Positions 31,844 through 43,590 of a DNA stretch of 64,000 nt are shown here, in pieces; within the stretch, counting starts at the first letter, position 1, and each line of letters opens with the position of its first letter. Under the pieces are notes generated by a model that was given only the letters and a program-made list of their open reading frames with translations, did no database searches and was not told where the DNA came from. The DNA is taken from positions 3,410,001-3,474,000 of the forward strand of contig CM074766.1 in assembly GCA_037355855.1 (NCBI GenBank). The letters are read 5' to 3'. The DNA comes from Pseudo-nitzschia pungens. Its lineage: Eukaryota > Bacillariophyta > Bacillariophyceae > Bacillariales > Bacillariaceae. The translations under genes and the position numbers were made by a program.

Positions 31844-32083
31844 CGAATCACATTCGAATGTCCCTCAAGGCTATTTCCCTTGCTGATATTTGTACTCCAG
31901 ATGGGACAAGGCTTATCCCCATGGCTTTTCAGCTGACATCCTCCAACCACTTGAGAGATCATCTTGACTGGCCTAGATGTCCTCCATCTTGGCCTCCAGC
32001 AGCTCAGCGACTATGGGTCAAGGCGCTTCAGACCTGTTTTCTTCCTTCTTGCCCCCCCCCCTGCAGCCAGGGCATTGGCTCCT
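31844..32083 (+). mobile_element. LINE-B, left part (5'-truncated)
   Basis: The first 240 bp of a 5'-truncated LINE inserted in the Gypsy-2 leader. It encodes the ORF2 stretch around MAFQLTSSNHLRDHLDWPRCPPSWPP. A run of C at 32,051-32,061 shifts the frame by one. LINE-C enters at 32,083 with a 16 bp duplication, and LINE-B continues at 36,923. Confidence 0.9.
32068..32083 (+). repeat. Left target-site duplication of LINE-C
   Basis: CAGGGCATTGGCTCCT (16 bp) here and at 36923-36938, at both ends of LINE-C and within the LINE-B coding sequence. Confidence 0.93.
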
Positions 32084-35000
32084 CCATCGTGATACCATTG
32101 ACTTTTGGCGGCGTGTTGTTAAGTTGAGACAGGGTGTGTCCACCAGTCATACTGTTTTGAAAAGGTTGGCCTGCAAGCTTTCTCTCTACAAAGGAGAACA
32201 CAGTGACCTTTCCAGTGCTCTCCTCCATCTGAAACAAGCTTACAAGCAATACCGGGCAGTGAAGAAATTGGCCCCCTCATGGAGAGACTCCTTCAATCAA
32301 GGCCTGGTGGATGCACTTCTTGCTGAAGGCAAGTCTCACAACCAGAATGCTTCCCAGATCCGTGCCAGGATGCGCAGGGAACGTCTTCAAAGAGAGCTTG
32401 GCCTTGCTGCTAGGTCTATTCGGGGACGTGTCAACAAGTCAGCTGTCTTGAGAGCTATTGCAGTTGGCCATGATGGTGTTGAACAGGTCTTGGAGTCCCA
32501 GTCTACTATGGTTCCAGCTATGGCTGAATCCAATGTCCGGCGTCAACAGCAGTGTCTTGGCACTCCCTCCATGACTCCCTCCTTCATTCAAGATTTTGGA
32601 TACCTAGGCACAGCCCATGCTTCTGCTCAAGTTCTTGATGGCACATATATTCCTCCTCCTGCCACTGACAAATACCTGTCTGAATTTCTTTCTTGTCTCA
32701 AAGTCCCTGACTCTCTACTGAATTTGCCCCCCTTTGACTATTCAGTGTGTCCAGCTGACAATGCTGCTGCCTGGAAACGCCAGAGGGAACGCACAGCAAG
32801 TGAACCTTCTTGTTTGAGTTTTGCCCACCACAAGGCTTTTGCCCTGGATCCCCAGCTGAACAAGTTTGACACTCTCCTGAGATCAGTCCCATTGATTGTT
32901 GGCTTCTCTCCTTCTGCATGGCAGGTCATCACTGATGTTGAGATCTTCAAGAAACCTGGTGAATATAGAGTGGATAAGATGAGGCTTATTCAGTTGATGT
33001 CTCCTGAGTTCCAAATCAACAACAAGATGATTGGCAGACGCATTCTTGCCCATGCTGAACGTGCCAATGCAGTGGCTGCTGATCAACATGGTAGCAGGAA
33101 ACACCACAAGGCAATCAACACCTGCCTGAACAAGAAGCTCATATGTGATGTGTTGCGGCAGAAGCGCAGATCCGGTGCTGTTGCTATGAATGATGCCAAG
33201 GGCTGTTACGATAGAATCTCTCATCCGATTGCAGGTCTCACTCTTCAGAGCTTTGGGGTTCCTGCCCATGTGTGTGAAGTTCTTCTGTCTACTTTGCAAC
33301 ATGCCAAGCACCACATCAAAACTGGTTTTGGTCGGTCAGGTCCTGTGTATGGTGATGAATCTGTTCCTCTCAGTGGTTGTGGCCAAGGCAATGGTATTGG
33401 TCCAACTCTTTGGGCTTTGGTGTCAACAATTGTCTTCCGAATGATGCAACAGGCTGGGCATGGTGTCCATCTTATCACTTCTTTGTCACTGCAACTGGTT
33501 TCTCTTGTGGGTTTTGCCTTTGTGGATGACACAGATTTGTTTTGTGCTGGCTCTGATTCCTCCACATCTGGTGAGGAATTAGCTGTTGACTTTCAGGAAG
33601 CTCTTGACCGGTGGGCTGGTGGGATTATTGCCACTGGTGGTGCTATTGAACCTGCCAAATCCTTCTGTTATTTGATTGATTTCAAATGGAATGGATCCGG
33701 TTGGGATTATCGCTCCATTGCTGACATGCCTGGTGACTTCTCTGTTGCTGACAAGAATGGCAATCGAGCTACCCTGGATCGGTTTGAAGTTGACCATGCT
33801 GACAAGACCCTTGGGGTTTTTATCTCCATGGATGGCAATGAGGAAGCACAGATTGCTCACATGAAGTCCCAGTCTCAGTCTTTTGGCTCTCAACTCAGGG
33901 CTTCCAAGTGTGAGAAGCGCGCATCCCTCTACACCTTCAAGTATTCTTTCATGAAGTCTGTTGAATACCCCATGCCTGTCACGCAACTTGATGAGGCCAC
34001 CTGGACTAAGATTATTCACCCAGCTCTTGTTCCAGTGCTGAATAAAGCAGGGATGTCACGGACATTTCCTAGACATGTGTTCTATGGTCCTTCCCTCTAT
34101 CAAGGCTTTGGTTTCATCCATCCATACCTCCTCCAAGAGTTTAGTCATATTGCCACCCTCTTTCAGGAATCTGTCAGGTCCTCACAAACTGGTAGGATTC
34201 TCAGGCTAACTGCTGAGTCTCTCCGGCTTGAACTTGGACTTCCTCTCCATCTTGGTGTCACACCATATCATCCTTTTGCTTCATACGTCACTCCCTGCTG
34301 GTACAAACATGTGTGGAAGTTTTTCTCTGTTCACCCTGTGAGCTTGTTTGAAGACTTCCCAGATCCTCCTCTGTTACGTTCCAATGACTGTTATCTCATG
34401 CAAGCCTTTGTCAACTCTGGCTTCAGAGGTGCTGACTTGTCCCTCTTGAATCACATGCGCATGTCCCTCAAGGCCATTTCCCTTGCTGACATTTGTACTC
34501 CGGATGGGAAAAGACTCTCACCCATGGCCTTCCAGCTGACATCCTCCAATCACTTGAGGGATCATCTTGACTGGCCTAGATGTCCTCCATCTTGGCCTCC
34601 TGCAGCAAAGCGCTTGTGGACTAAGGCTCTTCAGACCAGTTTTCTTCCCCCCTGTCCACCCCCTGCAGCCAGGGCACTGGCTCCGTCTTTTCACCTTGGG
34701 CATTGGCTCTCTCCCCAGACAGCTTCTCTTTGGCCTTGGTTTTTGTCTCCATCCACCAACAGAATATTCTTCAAAACTTCTACTGGCTGGATTGTGAGCA
34801 CCTCCCAGGGCAGGGGCAGATACAGGGTCACTTCTGAACTCATTTCTGACAAACCAGCCTGTGCTGACGTGCTTGTCTGCCCTGTTATTTGTGGACAAGT
34901 TGTACGCGTTGTTGGGACTTCAGTCTTTGTTTCCGAACCTCCTGACATGGATCCTCTGGAGTACAATCCATTTGATTCTCTTCCAGACTCCCCAGTAGAT

Positions 35001-36922
35001 GCCTTTGATGCACTCTGTGAGTCTCCAAGAGTACTTCTCCACAAATACTCCCTACCACAGGCTGGCTGTCAGACCCTTGTTGATGCTATTGAGAGTGGTA
35101 CTGCCAGTGCCGTATGTGATGGTTCATTTGATCCGGATCTTCTCAGAGGAACTTCTGCTTTCATTTTGTCACCCAATACCTCCACCAAGTCTGCTTCTTT
35201 GTTCCTCACTGGCTGTAATTTTGTCAGTGGATCCCCTGAGGACCAATCATCCTATAGGAGTGAGCTGGCAGGCATACTTGGGGTTCTCACCTGTTGCACT
35301 GCTCTGGTGAGTCTTTTTGATATTGCTTCTGGCTCTATCAACATTGCTCTGGATGGTGACACAGCTCTCAAACAGGCTCAAGGATCTTGGCCATTGGTTA
35401 TTTCCCAGAAGTCTTTTGATTATGTTTATGTCATCAGAAACATGATTTCTGCCCTGCCAATCTCTGTGCACTTTCAGTGGGTTCAGGGCCATCAAGCTGG
35501 AATCTTTCTTGATTGGTGGGCCCTTCGCAATCATCAGGTTGACAGCATGGCCAAGGCATTTCTCTCTGTCCATAGAGCTTCTGCCCATCACTATCCCCGA
35601 CTTGTGTTTGAGCCCTGGGCTTTTTCTCTCAAGGGATGCAAGTGTTCAAGGTTTGATCAAAATGCTTTGCATGTTGCCATTTCTGGTCCTCCTCTTCTTC
35701 AATATTGGCAGACCCATCATGATATTCCCATTCCACAACCTGTTTTGAGTTCCATCCATTGGTGTGCCCATCTGTCTGCCTTCAAGCGTCTACCTCCTGG
35801 CATGCAAAGGTGGTTTGTCAAGTTTGCTTCTGGCAGTATTGGTGTTGGCAACCAACTCCTTCACTACCAGTATCAGGATCACTCCAGGTGCCCATTGTGT
35901 GATGCCGACAACGAGAAGGTTTCTCATGTGCTCTCCTGCAAGGATCCTGGGGCTGTCAGGCACAGTGTGTCTGCCTTCACGGGACCACTGCAGCAGAGGC
36001 TTGAGGTTGAGCAGACTGATCCATCATTGGTTGCTGCCATTGTGGATCTTCTCACCAGAGTTCAGAAGGGACAGAGCATTTATCCATCATCCTACTCACC
36101 TGAAATTGCTTCTGCTGTCAGGGCACAGAGGACAATTGGTTGGCACAACTGGCTTCTTGGTAGATGGTCTCCTTGCTGGTACCAAATTCAGGCTGACTAC
36201 TACTCCCACATTGGAAGCAAGCGCTCCCCCAGACGTTGGGCTACAGCTATCATCCATCAGTTCTTTCTTACCTCCTGGGATCTTTGGACCTACAGAAATG
36301 AACGACTCCATGGTCCTGGGGGTACCCTTGATGCTGAACAACACCAATCTCTTGATGCTTCCATCACCTCAGAATTGGCAATTGGTGCAGCTGGTGCACT
36401 TCCCCAGTCACACTCCCTGTTACAAACCCCTTTCCAAGTCCTACAAGGTTACACCCTGACTGCCAAGAGGCAGTGGCTTGCAACCATCCACCTTGCCAGG
36501 AAGCAGTATGCAGCGCCTGTCCCACCAGTGCAGCCATACCAACAAGAGGCTGCTCTTCTCAGAGCCTGGCTTACTGGACCTCAGGGTTGATTCCACTTTG
36601 TACCTTGGTTATGTCTTCTGTTCCTGCTTCTCATCCTGTCATTTACCTTTTGATACTGGTTTGAATCCCATACTGGTTTGAATCCCAATATCTCCATTCC
36701 CATCTCATTTTCTCTCAAGTCCCTATTTTGTGGGACCTGTTCTGTTCCTTTCCCTGCCTGATGTTCAAGGTTTGTTTGAAAATTTGTCGTTCTACCACTT
36801 GGGGTCCTGACTCTTTGATGGAGGCGACGTTAAAGTCCGGTTACAGACTGAGTAATTTAGTTTCACCTTTGGTGAATAAAGTTATTTAAATACGTATATT
36901 ATTATTATTATTATTATTATTA
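32084..36922 (+). mobile_element. LINE-C, 5'-truncated, nested in LINE-B
   Basis: A 4.84 kb plus-strand LINE lacking the 5' region, ORF1 and the endonuclease part of ORF2. It starts within the linker before the RT (ATACCATTGACTTTTGG) and ends in an ATT tail. It is flanked by a 16 bp TSD. The 5' truncation is the usual outcome of incomplete reverse transcription. It is very close to LINE-F in sequence. Confidence 0.93.
32088..36590 (+). pseudogene. LINE-C ORF2, N-terminally truncated (RT, RNase H, CCHC)
   Basis: About 1,500 codons are open without a break, from DTIDFWRRVVKLRQ to the normal ORF2 stop at 36590. It holds the RT (NDAKGCYDRISH, FVDDTDLF near 33,520), RNase H (CDGSFD near 35,120, YRSELAGI, ALDGDTAL) and the CPLCDADNEKVSHVLSC knuckle near 35,890. 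The endonuclease is missing, so the copy cannot move by itself. The frame happens to be open into LINE-B as far back as 31,977. That start is accidental. The intact reading frame suggests a recent insertion. Confidence 0.9.
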
Positions 36923-38843
36923 CAGGGCATTGGCTCCTTCTTTTCACCTTGGGCATTGGCTCTCTCCCCAGACAGCTTCTCTTTGGCCTTGGTTTTTGTC
37001 TTTATCCACCAACAGAATATTCTCCAAAACTTCTACTGGCTGGATTGTGAGCACCTCCCAAGGCAGGGGCAGATACAGGGTCACTTCTGAAATCATTCCT
37101 GGCAAACCAGCCTGTGCTGATGTGCTTGTCTGCCCTGTTCTTTGCGGCCAAGTTGTACGCGTGGTTGGGTCCTATGCCTTTGTTTCTGAACCTCCTGACA
37201 TGGATCCTCTGGAGTACAATCCATTTGATTCTCTTCCAGCCTCCCCTGCAGATGCCTTTGATGCACTCTGTGAGTCTCCAAGAGCACTTCTCCACAAATA
37301 TTCCCTACCACAGGCTGACTGTCAGACCCTTGTTGATGCTATTCAGAATGGTACTGCCAGTGCTGTATGTGATGGTTCATTTGATCCGGACCTTCTCAGA
37401 GGCACTTCTGCTTTCATTCTATCACCCAATACCTCCACCAAGACTGCTTCATTGTTCCTCACTGGCTGTAATTTTGTCAGTGGGTCCCCTGAGGATCAAT
37501 CATCCTATAGGAGTGAACTGGCAGGTATCATTGGAGTTCTCACCTGTTGCACTGCTCTGGTGAGTATCTTTGATATTGCTTCTAGCTCTATCACCATTGC
37601 TCTGGATGGTGACACAGCTCTCAAACAGGCTCAAGGATCTTGGCCTTTGGTTATTTCCCAGAAGTCTTTTGATTATGTTTATGTCATCAGAAACATGATT
37701 TCTGCCCTGCCAATCTCTGTGCATTTTCAGTGGGTTCAGGGACATCAAGCTGGAATCTTTCTTGATTGGTGGGCCCTTCGCAATCATCAGGTTGACAGCA
37801 TGGCCAAGGCATTTCTCTCTATCCATAGAGCTTCTGCCCATCACTATCCCAGACTTGTGTTTGAGCCTTGGGCATTTTCTCTCAATGGATGCAAGTGTTC
37901 AAGGTTTGATCAGAATGCTCTGCATGTTGCTATTTCTGGTCCTCCTCTTCTCCAATACTGGCAGACCCGCCATGATATCCCAATTCCACAACCTGTTTTG
38001 AGTTCCATCCATTGGTGTGCCCATCTGTCTGCCTTCAAGCGTCTACCTCCTGGCATGCAAAGGTGGTTTGTCAAATTTGCTTCTGGCAGTATTGGTGTTG
38101 GCAACCAACTCCTTCACTACCAGTATCAGGATCACTCCAGGTGCCCATTGTGTGATGCCGAAAACGAGAAGGTGTCTCATGTGCTCTCCTGCAAGGACAC
38201 TGGGGCAGTACAGCACAGTGTGTCTGCTTTCAAGGGACCCCTGCAGAAGAGGCTTGAAGTTGAACAAACTGATCCATCATTGGTTGTTGCCATTGTGGAT
38301 CTCCTCAACAGAGTTCGGAAGGGACAGAACATTTATCCATCATCCTACTCACTTGCAATTGCTTCTGCTGTCAGGGCACAAAGGACAATTGGTTGGCACA
38401 ACTGGCTTCTTGGTAGGTGGTCTCCTCGCTGGTATCAAATCCAGGCTGACTACTACTCCCACATTGGAAGCAAGCGCTCTCCCAAACGTTGGGCTACAGC
38501 TATCATCCATCAGTTCTTTCTTACCTCCTGGGATCTTTGGACCTATAGGAATGAACGACTCCATGGTCCTGGGGGAACCCTTGATGCTGAACAACACCAA
38601 TCTCTTAATGCTTCCATCTCCTCTGAATTGGCCATTGGTGCAGCTGGTGCACTTCCCCAGTCCCACTCCCTTTTACAAACCCCTTTCCAAGTCCTACAAG
38701 GTTACACCCTGACTGCCAAGAGGCAGTGGCTTGCAACCATCCACCTTGCCAGGAAGCAGTATGCAGCACCTGTCCCACCAGTGCAGCCCTACCAACGAGA
38801 GGCTGCTCTCCTCAGAGCCTGGCTTACTGGACCTCAGGGTTGA
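36923..38843 (+). pseudogene. LINE-B ORF2, C-terminal part (RNase H and CCHC)
   Basis: An open frame of about 637 codons with CDGSFDPDL, YRSELAGI, ALDGDTAL, DSMAKAFLS and the CPLCDAENEKVSHVLSC knuckle. It ends at the normal stop. It has four C at the site where LINE-A and LINE-G have five, so this half is in frame. The left half (31844-32083) is out of frame and the copy lacks EN and RT. Confidence 0.88.
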
Positions 38844-39160
38844 TTACACTTTGTACCTTGGTTTTGTCTTCTGTTCCTGCTTCTTATCCTGTCCCATCCC
38901 TTTTGATACTGGATCTTATCCCAATATCTTTCTTCCCATCTCACTTTCTCTCAAGTCCCTATTTTGTGGGACTTGTTCTTGTCCTTTTCCCTGCTTGATG
39001 TTCAAGGTTTGTTTGAAAATTTGTCGTTCTACCACTTGGGGTCCTGACTCTATGATGGAGGCGACGTTAAAGTCTGGATACAGACTGAGTAATTTAGTTT
39101 CACCTTTGGTGATTAAAGTTATTTAAATACGTATATTATTATTATTATTATTATTATTAT
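36923..39160 (+). mobile_element. LINE-B, right part with 3' UTR and tail
   Basis: Continuation of LINE-B after LINE-C. It has the RNase H part of ORF2, the 3' UTR, the two 3' hairpins (GTCTGGATACAGAC, then CACCTTTGGTG) and an ATT tail ending near 39,160, where Gypsy-2 resumes. Confidence 0.92.
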
Positions 39161-39460
39161 TTGCTTCTCTGTGCCTCCATTTTTCGGCAGTCTTTCGATC
39201 CCGTCGGTCCCTTGGTCGATCGGTCCCTTTTCTGCTCATGGTCATCAGCACTCAGCTTGATTTTAAAATCATGCCATACCCCGGATCTACTAGTGATTAG
39301 AATAGTAGTGATATGCAAATTGTGAGCTCTATTGGTTAGTCTATTTGCTACAGCTCCAAGAGCTCTTTGGATCGGCGATTTCGTCGGCTCGCCGATTGTT
39401 TTTATCCTTATCCTCAATCCAGTCCCGCGTGTACTCGTGACTGTATTCTGGCGCACGGCA
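39161..39460 (-). mobile_element. Gypsy-2, 5' end with LTR
   Basis: The last 97 bp of the Gypsy-2 leader, the palindrome TGATTTTAAAATCA (39258-39271) and a 189 bp LTR (39272-39460, minus strand). The LTR is diverged from that of Gypsy-1 but has the same TGCC/GGCA ends. Its inverted repeat (TCGGCGA and TCGCCGA) differs from Gypsy-1 by paired changes. Confidence 0.9.
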
Positions 39461-39563
39461 GACTCTCTGATGGAGGCGACGTTAAAGTCTGGTGACAGAC
39501 TGAGTAATTTAGTATCACCTTTGGTGATTAAAGTTATTTAAATACGTATATTAATTAATTAAT
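39461..39563 (+). mobile_element. LINE-D, 3' end only
   Basis: A 103 bp LINE 3' terminus with GTCTGGTGACAGAC, CACCTTTGGTG and a tail of ATTA repeats instead of ATT. It was the target of Gypsy-2 and is the outermost element of the nest. Host sequence starts at about 39,564. Confidence 0.85.
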
Positions 39564-41037
39564 CTTGTGCATAACAGATACTATGCTTTGCACCAAACTA
39601 AATTCTTTTGCACATAGTGCCCTCTAGGCATGCATATCTCTATTAAGCAGTTCTTGATCCTTTCTGTTTTTGTCATAGGGATTTACATTCTGCACCAACA
39701 AGATTAATATAATTGATTTCGGCAGTAACAGTAAGCTCAACTGTGCTGAGAGTCTCTTTGATGATCCTGCATTGACAACAATGTGAAACAGTTATGGCAA
39801 TACTAACTCCAATTATAACATTCCGATCCAACAATAGCACACAAAGATCTGTCACAGCTTCCAGGGAGGTCATGAAGAGCAGAGGGTAATTCTTCCAATC
39901 CAACGTGATCTAAGAATTTGTTTTTTTGGCAAATTTTGTAAGTTACAGCTCCCCAGCTTCTATCAGATAGCAGCTAAACTTCATCAGACTGCCATCAGAC
40001 TGCATGCCTCACTCTTATACTACCGCTGGTGGACCAACATACTGGACCGATCCTAAGCGCATGGATATGTGCCAGATTGCCCAGTATTTCAGTCCTGGGG
40101 TACTACGACACGAACATCCCTTCTTAATGAAGAAGCACAACAACACTCCTCAGTCAAATCTGGATCCAGAAGAAAGACGTTGTCCATGGTCAGCTGTCAC
40201 CTCTCATTGAATACAATACAAATGGGACTAAGAACTGAATCAATAAAATGAAGATTTCAGAGTTTTCACACCTCTACAGCTCGTTGTCCGCGCAAGTGCC
40301 ACGGGCACTCCGATTCTCATTTCTATGAAAGATGCTGCGTCGACAGTTTGACTTCAAACTCAACTTTTTTCTCCAGAACGAAATTGTAGATATCTCCGAA
40401 GACACTAAACCCTTGAATAGCTTTTCCGACAAATTGATGCAATTATGATGATCGCAAGGAATCCCCCAACACAAGCCTGTTTTTGGTCGACAACGTGAAA
40501 AGAACCTTTGTAACGCAATGCTCGATCATGTTGACACGCAAGGAAGCGAAGAAAACTGCAGGTATTCCATGGCTTCCAAACACCATCAAGTTGAAATAGA
40601 AAGAGTAATTCCTCGTTCAAAATGAGCCACCTTGTTGTCACAACTCAACTCATCGCACTCCTAGTAAGAATCGGCCGAATTCACTTCGAGTGCAAGTCTC
40701 ATTCTGTTTTCTACGAGGGATTCAACTTGATCACATCACACCTAACGTACTAACACCCACTCATCGATTGGACTCGTTTATGAAGATTCCATTAAAGACA
40801 TTCATTGCACGACACTAGAGAAGAAAACGGAACGGGACCGCGGGATCGTTTAAGAAGCTGAAACCCAATTGTAGACAAATCAAATCCCAAAGACTACCTT
40901 TACTTCTTGGATCCCCATAGCTAGAAAACTATCCATTCGTGCGGATCACGACAAATTGAAAGCCGCCACTCCACGTCTCGCGTAATGCAACAACAAGGCG
41001 GGAGCAAATGAGAGAGAAAAATAGAAGTGAGTAGCAC
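39564..41037. other. Intergenic host DNA downstream of the RRM gene
   Basis: No convincing gene. Short frames (for example 40004-40210) show no domain. The last 100-200 bp before 41,038 should hold the 3' UTR of the minus-strand RNA-binding gene. Confidence 0.6.
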
Positions 41038-42829
41038 TTAGTACCTGTCGTATCCACCTCCGCCTCCACGTCCGCTGTAGTCGTCGTAGCCTAATAAACA
41101 GAGAAGAAAATGGAGAGATGAGAGAAAGCCAAATTTACCATCATACTAACAATCATTCAATGTTTTCAGACGCACCTCCTCCTCCTCCGCCGCCGCCGTA
41201 TCCGCCACCACCACGGTATCCTCTAAAGTTTCAGAGAATTATTGAGTAAAGTTCAAATTATTAGAGTGATGAAGGTCGTTTTGAAAGTAGTCAAACACTG
41301 CATTTGAAATTACTTACCCACCGCCGCCACGGTCGTCATATCTTCAATTGGTGTGAAAAATCGAAAATGTCATGGGCGAAAAAAACGTTAGGTTCTTATT
41401 CCATTTACAGTACCAACACTTAATTCTTAAATCGAATCGAAATCCAATAAAAACTTACCCTCCACGATGACCACCGCGGTCACCATATCTACATTGACGA
41501 AGTGTAAAAGAATCGTCGATGATGTAAGAAACGATCTCGGCACACAGTGCGCCATCCACATGACAGACTTGTTGTAAGAGCGGTACTTAATTGATACTTC
41601 GGTTTAGAAACTCACCCTCCATCACCGCGGTCATCGTAACGGCCTCCTCCGCCTCCATATCCACCGCGGTCATCGTAGCTGCAGGGTATATTAGAAGTCG
41701 AAGCAAAAAGACAGTCACAACGAGAAAGGAATGTTAGAGAAAAAAGTGTGCTTGACAGATCAGAGTCATCGCAAACAAGAACATAACGTACCCTCCACGG
41801 CCACCGCCATATCCACCGCCATATCCACCGTATCTGTGACGTTCATCGAAAAATGAATGTAAAACGACGTTCTTAATGAGTTTGAATTCCACAACAAGAC
41901 CTCTAACTAACTGTGTTCAAAGATAACTCACCCTCCTCCGTCGTTGTAACCTCCGCCGCCGCCACGGTAACCGCCGCCGCCGCCGCCGTATCCTCCTCCT
42001 CCGCTGCCTCCACGAGGTTGTGCTTCGTTGACACGGAGAGACCGTCCGTCGACTTCCTGCCCATTGACTTTGTTGCAAGCAGTTTCTGCATCTGCCGCTG
42101 GCATTGTCACAAAAGCGAACCCACGAACCCTACCAGATTCGCGATCCGTTGGCATAAAACAATCTGTGACAGTTCCGAACGCTTCGAAGATGCGTCTAAT
42201 TTCCGCTTCGGGTGTGTCAAACGAAAGATTTCCAACATAAAGCTTGACTTCATCCTTTCCAGCGGAATTGAAAGATCCCGAACCACCCGGTCCAGATGCC
42301 CCTCGGTCTCCCTTGGGTCTGGATTCATTGACACGAATGGTTCTACCATCTAATTGGGCTTGATCCATTTTGGAGATGGCCTTCTCGGCAGCATCACGGG
42401 TGGAGAGAGTAACGAAACCGAAACCACGTGGACGGTTGGTTCCCCGTTCGACCGGCAAAAAGACATCGGTAACAGTTCCAAATTGAGAGAATTCATCGCG
42501 AAGACGCTGCTCGTCCGTGGCTTTCGAGACACGGGAGAAAATGTCAATGGTCAGATGTCAGAACATAAACAACATATTGTGGTCAAAAATTTCAAAACAA
42601 AATTCCACGCACCATAATCTAGATTTCCGACATAAAGTTTTACTTCATCTCCACCACCAGTGCCTGCAGCATCGCCATTGACGGGGGCATTGCCAGCATC
42701 ACCACCGCTGCCTCCATCTTGGGAAGGAGCTGGAGCTTTGTCATCGCCACCAGCTGGAGGATACTCTTGATCCTTTTCGGCAGGGGGGTCACCGCGTTCG
42801 GGAGAGCGAGAACGTTCACGATCACTCAT
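41038..42829 (-). CDS. Two-RRM glycine-rich RNA-binding protein, 8 exons
   Basis: Exons (minus strand order): 42829-42613, 42520-41932, 41833-41792, 41678-41616, 41488-41459, 41341-41318, 41222-41176, 41090-41038. All junctions are GT-AG and the total is 1,065 nt, 354 residues. The N-terminus is an RS/acidic stretch ([14 protein letters not shown]). RRM1 (about 64-140) has RNP2 LYVGNL and RNP1 [11 protein letters not shown]2 (about 166-240) has LYVGNLSF and RGFAFVTM. The tail is Gly/Tyr/Asp/Arg-rich (GYDDRGG-like, RGG). Such proteins bind RNA in the nucleus in splicing or mRNA handling. The exact role cannot be told from sequence. The exon 1/2 junction falls inside RRM1 and restores the motif exactly. 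The tail is cut into exons of 24-63 bp. Confidence 0.93.
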
Positions 42830-43590
42830 GTCTGCTTGGTTCAAAATGTTTGCTATTTCCGACAACAAACTTTCGCTTCAAATGGCCAATTCTACTGAGA
42901 TTATCTCAGCATGAACGAATAAGATCAAAGGTGTTGTCACTTAGTTTTGAACAATGATCATGGACATAATTTATTTGCATCCCAGATTTCAGATCTCAAT
43001 GGCTGCTGGTGCTTCGTAATTGGGGTGGATTGGAGTCCCCATTCATTCTCAAAAGAGAACTTACACAAAACCACACAAAGTGCGCCGATATCGCGCGGCC
43101 TGGCTGTCACTAAGCTAACGTGATCGTTCACATACATGATCCCCTGGAAATCTTCACCTACGGTAATTACCAGTACAAGAAATACGGTATTTCAGTAATT
43201 ACGTAATAATATAATTACTCGTACGAACTTAAAGCACGTACGAGTACGGGTAACCTTACTCGTGTTGGTATTGTGACTCGTAACAACGTTTCCCGGTTCA
43301 CGGTCCTGTGTCATGCACGTAAGATTACCTTTTACAGTAAGATAACACGTACAACAAACGGTGACTGTGCTTGCAGGTAAGTTCCCTGAGGTTACATGGT
43401 ACGTACCGGTACCGGTACGAACGGAACCAAAACAATGGAGAAATTGGCGGATTGAAAATCTATCGTGAAATTGTGGTGAAAAGGGCAAACAGATTGTTGA
43501 CCAAGGACCAAGGTTACCGGTACACCCTGCAAACCTCGACTATTACTTCGATTAGTTCTTCCTTCCGGTACCCAGAAAAAGAGATTGATA
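42830..43590. promoter_or_regulatory. Divergent intergenic region between the RRM and GAPN-like genes
   Basis: 760 bp shared by two divergent genes, so it should hold both promoters. The part next to the GAPN-like gene (43,140-43,420) is rich in short palindromes of GTAC, TTAC and ACGT words. These include a perfect 18 bp palindrome at 43402-43419 (CGTACCGGTACCGGTACG). No TATA box is convincing. No protein is evident. Confidence 0.5.

Noticed and set aside
31977..32087. Start codon of the long LINE-C frame at 31977
   Set aside because: This start is in LINE-B sequence in a shifted frame. The frame is open across the junction only by chance.
40004..40210. Small plus-strand gene of 68 residues
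   Set aside because: No domain, no upstream signals, and similar chance frames occur nearby.
42521..42612. Alternative reading of the RRM gene without the first intron
   Set aside because: Reading through ends RRM1 after LYVGNLDYG and hits stops. The 92 bp GT-AG intron restores a complete RRM1.
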